From contig NZ_BSTN01000008.1 of the NCBI RefSeq assembly GCF_030269545.1, forward strand, positions 248,001 through 312,000: a stretch of DNA of 64,000 nucleotides, read 5' to 3'. The notes beneath the pieces were generated by a model. The model searched no databases and was not told the origin of the DNA. It saw nothing but the letters and a program-made list of their open reading frames with translations. Shown piece by piece: positions 58,071-64,000 of the stretch; positions within the stretch are counted from its first letter, which is position 1; each line of letters begins with the position of its first letter. The DNA comes from Actinomadura sp. NBRC 104425. GTDB taxonomy: Bacteria > Actinomycetota > Actinomycetes > Streptosporangiales > Streptosporangiaceae. Position numbers and translations under genes: made by a program.

Positions 58071-59191
58071 TGGGGACGGATGTGACGACGAGGTTGTATC
58101 CACGGGAGCGGCTGGGCCGGGTCCAGCAGGCGGCCGGACGCGCGGGGCTGGACGCCGTGCTGCTGACGCCCGGGCCGGACCTGCGCTATGTGACCGGCTA
58201 CGACGCCAAGCAGCTCGAACGGCTCACCTGCCTGGTCGTGCCCGCCTCCGGGGACCCCTTCCTCGTGGTGCCCCGGCTGGAGCTGCCCGCCGCCCAGGCG
58301 TCCCCCGCCGGCGGCCTGGACGTGGAGCTGGTGCCCTGGGACGAGACCGACGACCCCTACGCGCTCGTCGCCTCCCGCCTGCCCCGCGGCATCGGCAGGG
58401 TCGCGCTGGCCGACCGGATGTGGGCGGTCATGGCGCTGCGGTTCCGCGCCGCCCTGCCCGGCGCCGAGCAGGTCCCCGCCGGAGACGTCATGCGCGAGCT
58501 GCGGATGCGCAAGAGCGCCGCCGAGGTCGAGGCGCTGCGCGAGGCCGGCGAAGCCATCGACCGGGTGCACCGGCGGGTCCCCGAGCTGCTCAAGCCCGGC
58601 CGCACCGAACGCGAGGTCGGCCGCGACATCGCCGACCTGATCCTCGCCGAGGGGCACGCCACCGTCGAGTTCGTCATCGTCGGGTCCGGCCCCAACGGCG
58701 CCAACCCGCACGCCGAGCTGTCCGACCGGGTCATCCGGCCCGGCGAGCCGATCGTCGTCGACATCGGCGGCGCCATGCCCAGCGGCTACTGCTCCGACGC
58801 CACCCGCAACTACTGCATCGGCGCGCCGCCGGAGGACTACCTGGCCTACTACCGGGTCCTGCAGGAGGCGCAGCAGGCGGCCTGCGACGCGGTCCGCCCC
58901 GGCGCCACCCCCGAGGCGGTGGACGCCGCCGCACGCGACGTCATCGCCGCCGCCGGGCACGGCGAGCACTTCTTCCACCGCACCGGCCACGGCATCGGCC
59001 TCGAAGGCCACGAGGACCCCTACATCGTCGCGGGCAACACCGAGCCCCTCCAGCCCGGCATGGCCTTCTCCGTCGAACCGGGCATCTACCCCGGCCCGCA
59101 CGGCGCCCGCATCGAGGACATCGTCGTGTGCACCGACGACGGGTACGAGCGCCTCAACAACGTCACCCGCGACCTGGTCGTCGTCGGCTGA
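58070..59191 (+). CDS. M24-family Xaa-Pro aminopeptidase
   Basis: 373 residues. N-terminal creatinase-like domain (about 1-140; GLDAVLLTPGPDLRYVTGYD) and C-terminal pita-bread domain. Metal ligands fit VVDIGGAMPSGYCSDATRNY (two Asp), TGHGIGLEGHEDPY (His), SVEPGIY (Glu) and GARIEDIVV (Glu). It removes N-terminal residues before proline from peptides in the cytoplasm. The start ATG at 58070 overlaps the short repeat; GTG at 58082 is possible. Single-gene unit. Confidence 0.92.
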   Translation: MGTDVTTRLYPRERLGRVQQAAGRAGLDAVLLTPGPDLRYVTGYDAKQLERLTCLVVPASGDPFLVVPRLELPAAQASPAGGLDVELVPWDETDDPYALVASRLPRGIGRVALADRMWAVMALRFRAALPGAEQVPAGDVMRELRMRKSAAEVEALREAGEAIDRVHRRVPELLKPGRTEREVGRDIADLILAEGHATVEFVIVGSGPNGANPHAELSDRVIRPGEPIVVDIGGAMPSGYCSDATRNYCIGAPPEDYLAYYRVLQEAQQAACDAVRPGATPEAVDAAARDVIAAAGHGEHFFHRTGHGIGLEGHEDPYIVAGNTEPLQPGMAFSVEPGIYPGPHGARIEDIVVCTDDGYERLNNVTRDLVVVG

Positions 59192-59237
59192 CCCGACCGG
59201 CCGCCCGCGTCGGGGAGCGGCGCAGGCGGCGCGGTCG

Positions 59238-60500
59238 TCAGACGACGGTGCAGGCGGCCCCGTTCAGGGTGAACGACGTCGGCTCGCCGGTGTCGCCGGT
59301 GTGGGTGGCCTGGAAGCCGATGTCGACCGACGCGCCGGGCGGCAGCGAGGCGTTGTAGGACACGTTGGCGGCGGTGACCTGCCCGCTTGCCGGGGAGAAG
59401 ACGGCGTTCCACCCGGACGTGATCGTCTGCCCGGCGGGCAGGGTGAACACCAGCGACCAGCCGTCGAGGGCGGACGACCCGGTGTTGGTGATCGTGATGT
59501 TCTCGGTCAGCCCGGTGTTCCAGGCGTTGACCGTCACGGCGACCCGGCACGCCCCCTCCGGCGGGTCGGTCGGCGTGGTGCCGCCGCCGGTGAGGCCGAA
59601 GAAGTCCAGGATCCGCGCCGCCATGCCGGCCGCCATGATGTTGTGGCCGCCGCCCTGGATGCTGATCGCCTCCACCGGGGCGGTGGTGCCGGTGCCGCCG
59701 TAGCGGGTGCGGGTCCAGTTCGCCTGCGGCCGGTCGGTGGAGCTGGGCGTCTGGCCCACGCCCAGCACGTCCGTCCACTGCTTGATCTGCTCGCCGAAGT
59801 TGGGGTAGCGCAGCACGTCGTCCTCGGTGCCGTGCCAGATCTGCATGCGCGGCCGGGGCCCGGCGTACCCGGGGTAGGCGGCGCGGACCAGGTCGCCCCA
59901 CTGCTGCGGGGTCTTGATCACGGTCCCGTTGGCGCACGCGCTGTTCCACTCCGACCCGTCGGTGGTGGCGAAGCAGCCGAACGGCACCCCGGCGACCGCC
60001 GAGCCCGCCTGGAACACGTCGGGGTAGTCGCCCAGCAGCACGTTGGTCATCATCGCGCCGGAGGAGATGCCGGTGACGTACACGCGGTCGGGATCGACGC
60101 CGCGGTGCTGCTGCTCCCAGCGGACCATCGAGACGATGCCCGCCGGGTCGCTGTCGCCGTCGTTCCTCAGCGCCCCCGGGCTCGACACGTCGAAGCACTT
60201 GCTGCTGCGCGTCACCGACGGGTAGACGACGATGAAGCCGTACCGGTCGGCCAGCGACGCGTACTCGGTGCCGGCGTACATGTCGGGCCCCGAACCGGTG
60301 CAGTAGTGCACGGCCACCAGCAGCGCCGGACGCTGCGCCACGCCGGCCGGCACGTACTCGTACATCCGCAGGCCGCTCGGGTTGTACCCGAAGTCGGTCA
60401 CCTCGGTGAGCGTCGCCGCCGCCGACGGCCGGGCCGGCGCCAGCGCGCCCGCCACCGCCAGGGCCAGGGCGAACAGCGCCGCCGCAAGCCTTGATCTCAC
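59238..60500 (-). CDS. Secreted CE1-type (PHB depolymerase-like) esterase with CBM2
   Basis: 420 residues from GTG 60500. A Sec signal peptide occupies about 1-28 (LAAALFALALAVAGALAPAR). The catalytic domain (about 30-300) has nucleophile motif GISSGAMMTNVL and a late GGGHNI histidine, typical of acetylxylan/feruloyl esterases. A short Gly/Thr/Pro linker (GGGTTPTDPP) leads to a family 2 carbohydrate-binding module (about 320-420), closed by cysteines at CRVAVTV and AACTVV. It deacylates plant cell-wall polysaccharides outside the cell. Divergent from the P450 cluster. Confidence 0.92.
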   Translation of the reverse strand: MRSRLAAALFALALAVAGALAPARPSAAATLTEVTDFGYNPSGLRMYEYVPAGVAQRPALLVAVHYCTGSGPDMYAGTEYASLADRYGFIVVYPSVTRSSKCFDVSSPGALRNDGDSDPAGIVSMVRWEQQHRGVDPDRVYVTGISSGAMMTNVLLGDYPDVFQAGSAVAGVPFGCFATTDGSEWNSACANGTVIKTPQQWGDLVRAAYPGYAGPRPRMQIWHGTEDDVLRYPNFGEQIKQWTDVLGVGQTPSSTDRPQANWTRTRYGGTGTTAPVEAISIQGGGHNIMAAGMAARILDFFGLTGGGTTPTDPPEGACRVAVTVNAWNTGLTENITITNTGSSALDGWSLVFTLPAGQTITSGWNAVFSPASGQVTAANVSYNASLPPGASVDIGFQATHTGDTGEPTSFTLNGAACTVV

Positions 60501-60917
60501 CTTCTGCTCCTCCTCACCTGGAGGGGCCGGGGACAGGTCCCGGCCGGGCCGAAATCACCCAGGCGCCGTACTCGCAGAGCGTTTCGCCGATCGCTGCGAA
60601 CCCGCCCGAACGGTAGGCAGCCGCGTCACACCCGGTCAAGGAACCGGCGTCGGGGTCCCGCAGAACGCGCCTCACCTGCGGTTGTGCGGGGAAAGTTCTA
60701 CGGCCGGCGGGGATCTTGCGCCGTCCGTTGCGGCGAATGCCTTGATTCTCCGCATTATATGTGTTATGCAATTAACAGAGTTCCTGACGAAGATCCGGCC
60801 GGTCTGTTGCGGTCGTCGGCGGGCCCGGCCGGACCACGCCCGGCAGGAACGCGGGCGCAGGCAGCAGGTGGTCGACGCGCCCGCGGACCCCGCATCCCCT
60901 TTCCGAGGGAGGTACCG
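60501..60917. other. 417-base divergent region with an AT-rich promoter
   Basis: Around 60742-60775 the sequence turns AT-rich (TTGATTCTCCGCATTATATG). TTGATT and TATGCA are 17 bases apart; an alternative -10 TTATAT sits six bases before an ATG at 60766. Its rightward half is filled by a 51-codon ORF ending on the P450 start codon; the leftward half (60501-60740) shows nothing further. Confidence 0.5.
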
Positions 60918-60921
60918 ATGA
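60766..60921 (+). CDS. Possible 51-residue leader ORF before the P450 gene
   Basis: Starts ATG CAA TTA ACA; the peptide begins MQLTEFLTKIRPVCCGRRRA and is Arg-rich. It ends in an ATGA overlap with the P450 start. No ribosome site; the AT-rich -10 directly upstream would allow leaderless translation. It may be fortuitous. Confidence 0.3.
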   Translation: MQLTEFLTKIRPVCCGRRRARPDHARQERGRRQQVVDAPADPASPFRGRYR

Positions 60922-62150
60922 CCACCGCGTCCGAACCGGCCGCAGACCCCGCAGCCGTCCCGCACTACCCGATGGAGCGGGCCGCGGGCTGCCCGTTCGA
61001 CCCGCCGCCGGGCCTGCGGGAGCGGCAGCGCAAGGGGCCGCTCACCCGGGTCCGGCTGTGGGACGGCAGCACCCACTGGCTGGTGACCCGCTACGCCGAC
61101 CAGCGGGCGGTGATGAGCGACCCGCGCGTCAGCGCCGACGTCCGCCGCCCGGGCTTCCCGAACGTCGCGCCGCTCCCGCCCGACGGCGCCTCGGGCCTCA
61201 GCTTCGTCACCATGGACGACCCCGAGCACCGGCGGCTGCGCCGCATGGTGACCGCGCCGTTCGCCATCCGCCGGGTGCGGGCGATGCGGCCGGCGATCCA
61301 GGAGATCGTGGACGGCCTCATCGACGACATGCTGGCCGGCCCCAAGCCGACCGACCTGGTCGAGGCGTTCGCCCTGCCCGTGCCGTCGCTGGTCATCTGC
61401 CGGCTGCTCGGCGTGCCCTACGACGACCACGACTTCTTCCAGGCCAACAGCAAGACGCTCATCCGGCGCAGCATCGCCCCCGAACGCCGCGCCGAGGCCC
61501 GCCGGGCGCTGCTGGACTACCTCGACGGCCTCATGGCCGACAAGCTCGCCCGCCCCGGCGACGACCTGCTGTCCGGCCTGGGCGAACGGGTCAAGGCCGG
61601 CGAGCTGACCAGGACCGAGGCCGCCCGCATGGGCGTGCTGCTGCTGGTCGCCGGGCACGAGACCACCGCCAACATGATCGCGCTCGGCACCCTGGCGCTG
61701 CTGCGCCACCCCGACCAGCTGGCGCTGCTGCGCGAGTCCGACGACCCCGCGCTGGTCGAGTCGGCGGTGGAGGAGCTGCTGCGGTACCTGACCATCACGC
61801 ACGTCGGGCGGCGCCGCATCGCGCTGGCCGACCTCGAGATCGGCGGCCAGGTGATCCGCGCGGGCGAGGGGATCGTCCTGCCCAACGACATCGCCAACCG
61901 CGACCCCGACGCCTTCCCCGAGCCCGACCGGCTCGACCTGCGCCGCGGCGACGCCCGCCGGCATGTGGCGTTCGGGTTCGGCGTGCACCAGTGCCTCGGC
62001 CAGCCGCTGGCCCGCATCGAATTGCAGGTCGTCTACGGCATCCTGTACCGGCGCGTGCCCACGCTGGCGCTCGCCGCGGACCTGGAGGACATCCCGTTCA
62101 AGCACGACGGCGCCGTCTACGGCGTCTACGAGCTGCCCGTCACGTGGTGA
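60918..62150 (+). CDS. Cytochrome P450 (bacterial class I, CYP105/107-like)
   Basis: 410 residues from ATG 60918 (site GAGGGAGG). I-helix oxygen-activation motif LLVAGHETTAN, ExxR as EELLR, and the heme loop FGFGVHQCLGQPLARIEL with the thiolate Cys. N-terminal PMERAAGCPFDPPPGL is typical of actinobacterial secondary-metabolite or xenobiotic P450s. The redox partner is presumably the 3Fe-4S ferredoxin encoded 22 bases downstream. Substrate unknown. Confidence 0.95.
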   Translation: MTTASEPAADPAAVPHYPMERAAGCPFDPPPGLRERQRKGPLTRVRLWDGSTHWLVTRYADQRAVMSDPRVSADVRRPGFPNVAPLPPDGASGLSFVTMDDPEHRRLRRMVTAPFAIRRVRAMRPAIQEIVDGLIDDMLAGPKPTDLVEAFALPVPSLVICRLLGVPYDDHDFFQANSKTLIRRSIAPERRAEARRALLDYLDGLMADKLARPGDDLLSGLGERVKAGELTRTEAARMGVLLLVAGHETTANMIALGTLALLRHPDQLALLRESDDPALVESAVEELLRYLTITHVGRRRIALADLEIGGQVIRAGEGIVLPNDIANRDPDAFPEPDRLDLRRGDARRHVAFGFGVHQCLGQPLARIELQVVYGILYRRVPTLALAADLEDIPFKHDGAVYGVYELPVTW

Positions 62151-62172
62151 CGCGCCGCCGAGGGGGAACCAT

Positions 62173-62376
62173 ATGAAGATCATCGTGGATCGGGACAAGT
62201 GCGTCGGCTCCGGGCAGTGCGTGATGACCGCCGAGGGGGTGTTCGACCAGAGCGAGGAGGACGGCATCGTGGAGCTGCTCGACCCCGAGCCGCCCGCCGA
62301 GGCCGCCGCCGACGTGCGGCTGGCCGCGTCGCTGTGCCCCGCCATGGCCATCCGGATCGAGGACGCCGCGCAGTAG
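62173..62376 (+). CDS. 3Fe-4S ferredoxin (P450 partner 1)
   Basis: 67 residues. Cysteine pattern C-x5-C (CVGSGQC) and a distant SLCP, characteristic of single-cluster 3Fe-4S ferredoxins that accompany class I P450s. Starts MKIIVDRDK after GAGGGGGAACC. Carries electrons from a ferredoxin reductase encoded elsewhere to the preceding P450. Confidence 0.93.
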   Translation: MKIIVDRDKCVGSGQCVMTAEGVFDQSEEDGIVELLDPEPPAEAAADVRLAASLCPAMAIRIEDAAQ

Positions 62377-62461
62377 CCTCCGCACGGCCCGGTCCCGCCC
62401 GGCGCGACGCCGGCGGGGCCGGGCCGTGCGGGACGGCGCGGCCCGGCCGCCGCGGGGGCCC

Positions 62462-62490
62462 TTGACCCGGCAAATGAACGCTCGTTTAAT
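62462..62490 (+). promoter_or_regulatory. Promoter and operator of the TetR gene
   Basis: TTGACC (62462-62467), 17-base spacer, TTTAAT (62485-62490). Transcription should start close to ATG 62498, so the mRNA is probably leaderless. AACGCTCGTT (62477-62486), an AACG-N2-CGTT palindrome in the spacer and -10, is a likely TetR operator. Confidence 0.65.
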
Positions 62491-62497
62491 TCCGCGT

Positions 62498-63187
62498 ATG
62501 GGCCGTGTCGCCGGCGTCACCGCCGCCGAAACCCGCGAGCGGCTGCTGCGCGCCGCCGCCGACGCGTTCGCCGCACGCGGCTACGACGGCACCCGCGTCG
62601 CCGACATCGCGGCGGCCGCGGGCGTCAGCAACGGCGCGCTGTACGCGCACTTCGGGTCCAAGGCCGAGCTGCTGGTGGCGGCGCTGCGCGCGCACGCGCG
62701 GCAGGTGCTGGCCGATCTGCTGGACGCCGAACCCGACCGGTCGCCGGCCGACGTGCTGCTGGCCGCCGGACGGCGCCTGCAGCATCCCCGCGATCCCCGC
62801 GACACCCGCGGCGACCTCATCGTCGAGGCCCTGGCGGCGGCCCGCCGGGACGGCCGCGTCGCCAAGCCCGTGCGCGACTACGTGGGCGAACGCGTCGACC
62901 GGGTCGCCGACCTGCTGCGGGAGCCCCGCGGCGGCGCCCGGCTCGACCCGCAGCTGTCCCCGCGCGCGGTGTCCTACCTGTGCTTCCTGCTGGCGGTGGG
63001 GGGCGCGCTGGTCTCGCGGGACCTGCTCGCGGTCGACGAGGAGGAGTGGGCCGCGCTGCTGGCCCGCCTGGCGTCCTCCGTCGTCGTCCCCGCCGACGCC
63101 GCACCCGCCGGGGGAGCCCCCGGCGGCGCGGCCCCGCCTCGATCCCCCCTCAGCGAAGGCACCTCGAAGACGGGAGACACGCAGTGA
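62498..63187 (+). CDS. TetR-family regulator of the P450/ferredoxin cluster
   Basis: 229 residues from ATG 62498; ATG 62474 would lie inside the promoter. Helix-turn-helix at about 8-55: TAAETRERLLRAAADAFAAR, then VADIAAAAGVSNGALYAHFG. The effector domain is helical and ends in a proline-rich tail. It sits between two P450-ferredoxin pairs and overlaps the next ferredoxin by GTGA, so it probably represses itself and the second pair, perhaps sensing the P450 substrate. Confidence 0.9.
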   Translation: MGRVAGVTAAETRERLLRAAADAFAARGYDGTRVADIAAAAGVSNGALYAHFGSKAELLVAALRAHARQVLADLLDAEPDRSPADVLLAAGRRLQHPRDPRDTRGDLIVEALAAARRDGRVAKPVRDYVGERVDRVADLLREPRGGARLDPQLSPRAVSYLCFLLAVGGALVSRDLLAVDEEEWAALLARLASSVVVPADAAPAGGAPGGAAPPRSPLSEGTSKTGDTQ

Positions 63188-63384
63188 AAGTGCACATCGA
63201 CACCGGCCGCTGCATGGGCCACGGCCGCTGCTACGACCTTGCCCCCGACCTGTTCGGCGAGGACGACGAGGGCTACGGGAAGGTCCTCGGCGACGGGACC
63301 GTCCCCCCGGGGCTGCGCGAGCAGGCGCACCTGGCGGCCGCCAACTGCCCCGAGCGCGCGATCGAACTGGCCGAGGAGTCCTGA
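63184..63384 (+). CDS. 3Fe-4S ferredoxin (P450 partner 2)
   Basis: 66 residues from GTG 63184 in a GTGA overlap with the TetR stop. Pattern CMGHGRC, then AANCPERAI. Starts VKVHIDTGR. Pairs with the P450 that begins two bases after its stop codon; the arrangement ferredoxin-then-P450 is the mirror of the first pair. Confidence 0.92.
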   Translation: MKVHIDTGRCMGHGRCYDLAPDLFGEDDEGYGKVLGDGTVPPGLREQAHLAAANCPERAIELAEES

Positions 63385-63385
63385 C

Positions 63386-64000
63386 ATGGCGGTCGACGAC
63401 CGTTTCCCCCGACGGGTCGGCGACCTGCCCGACACCCGGTCCGGCGGCACCCGCAGCGAGATCGTCACCGGCCCGGTGGCCGACTGGGCGACCGACTTCT
63501 CGCACGTCGAGCCCGAGTGGGCCGCCGACCCGTACCCGATCCAGGACGACCTGCGGCGGCGCTGCCCGATCGCGCACACCGAGCGGTTCGGCGGCGCCTG
63601 GCTGCCCACCCGCTACGAGGACGTCGCGGCGATCGCCTACGACACCGAGCGGTTCACCTCCCGGACGGTCATCGTCGGCAACTTCCGGCCGCCGCGCGAT
63701 CTGGAGCCCGTCGGGGTCAGTCCGCCGATCTCCTCCGACCCGCCGTTCCACCACGAGGCCCGCAGGCTGCTGCTGCCGGCGTTCACCAAGAGCGCCGTCC
63801 GGCGGCTGGAGCCCGGCACCAGGGCGTTCTGCCACGAGCTGGTCGACGGGTTCAAGGGACGCGACGTCGTCGACGCCGCCCAGGACTACGCCCAGCACAT
63901 CCCCACGCGGGTGATCGCCGACATGCTCGGCTTCCCGCCCGAGGACGGGCCGCGGTTCCGCGAGTTCGTGGAGAACGTGCTCGAGGGCATCAACCTGCCG
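63386..64000 (+). CDS. Cytochrome P450, 3' end outside the window
   Basis: First 205 residues only. ADPYPIQDDLRRRCPIAHTE, FGGAWLPTRYEDVAAIAYDT, SSDPPFHHEARRLLLPAFTK (C-helix region with heme-propionate residues) and PTRVIADMLGFPPEDGPRFR are typical of bacterial P450s. The I-helix and heme loop lie beyond the right edge. The ATG at 63386 is one base after the ferredoxin stop codon. Different in detail from the first P450, so the two are not a recent duplication. Confidence 0.9.
   Translation, partial: MAVDDRFPRRVGDLPDTRSGGTRSEIVTGPVADWATDFSHVEPEWAADPYPIQDDLRRRCPIAHTERFGGAWLPTRYEDVAAIAYDTERFTSRTVIVGNFRPPRDLEPVGVSPPISSDPPFHHEARRLLLPAFTKSAVRRLEPGTRAFCHELVDGFKGRDVVDAAQDYAQHIPTRVIADMLGFPPEDGPRFREFVENVLEGINLP

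Overview
The window is very GC-rich (roughly 73-75% by eye). It has short intergenic gaps, many GTG starts and many 4-base ATGA/GTGA overlaps, which is typical of a filamentous actinobacterium. The gene set (DevR/DevS, Rv1733c-like protein, group 1h [NiFe]-hydrogenase, GNAT-fused acyl-CoA synthetase, P450/ferredoxin pairs) fits an Actinomadura/Thermomonospora-like member of the Streptosporangiales. That assignment is inference; there is no rRNA in the window. I saw no tRNA, rRNA, CRISPR array, insertion sequence or phage gene.

1-7.4 kb: the 3' part of a glycoside hydrolase family 3 gene with a strong hairpin terminator, two DUF1990-type genes with a small partner, a small hypothetical, a SpoIIE/RsbU-type phosphatase and a metallo-beta-lactamase-fold hydrolase.

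7.6-27.3 kb: a dormancy/hypoxia island equivalent to the mycobacterial DosR (DevR) regulon. It encodes the regulator DevR, a GAF-GAF histidine kinase DevS that keeps the heme-ligand histidine, two tandem-domain universal stress proteins, three flavin-reductase/PNPOx-fold proteins, an Rv1733c-type membrane protein, a GNAT/acyl-CoA synthetase fusion, a STAS protein, OsmC, two CBS proteins, an alcohol dehydrogenase, a frameshifted multicopper oxidase, and phosphoketolase plus acetate kinase. About ten copies of a 14-bp DevR-box-like motif, GGGAC-N4-GTCCC (best form GGGACCTTCGTCCC), lie in the intergenic regions, properly oriented in front of these genes. Together they suggest one O2/redox-sensing regulon that switches to substrate-level ATP production from acetyl phosphate.

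27.4-31 kb: a polysaccharide deacetylase and an MGDG-synthase-like glycosyltransferase with overlapping divergent starts, then a pair of DMT-type membrane proteins.

31.4-45.6 kb: a complete group 1h (Hhy, high-affinity/atmospheric H2) [NiFe]-hydrogenase locus. The forward arm is unknown-protease-hypA-orf53-hhyS-hhyL-NifU-DUF5947-orf69-orf48-hypC-hypD-hypE. The convergent arm is PadR-SIS-hypC2-SIS-hypF. hypB is absent. Five separate short tandem repeats, all with unit lengths divisible by three, sit in or at the ends of these genes.

45.6-50.2 kb: the most unusual region. A four-gene operon encodes an NrtR-like NUDIX/winged-helix regulator, a J-domain pseudokinase, a vWA protein and an adenylosuccinate-synthetase paralog with a changed IMP pocket. 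Its promoter carries a double palindromic operator. A well-formed TPP riboswitch points into the 3' end of this operon on the opposite strand, with no gene of its own.

50.2-64 kb: a DUF4091 glycosidase remnant, a 1,546-residue protein of unknown function, a CASTOR/POLLUX-type TrkA-N channel, an M24 aminopeptidase, a secreted CE1 esterase with a CBM2, and two P450/3Fe-4S ferredoxin pairs around a probably leaderless, autoregulated TetR gene. The last P450 runs off the right edge.
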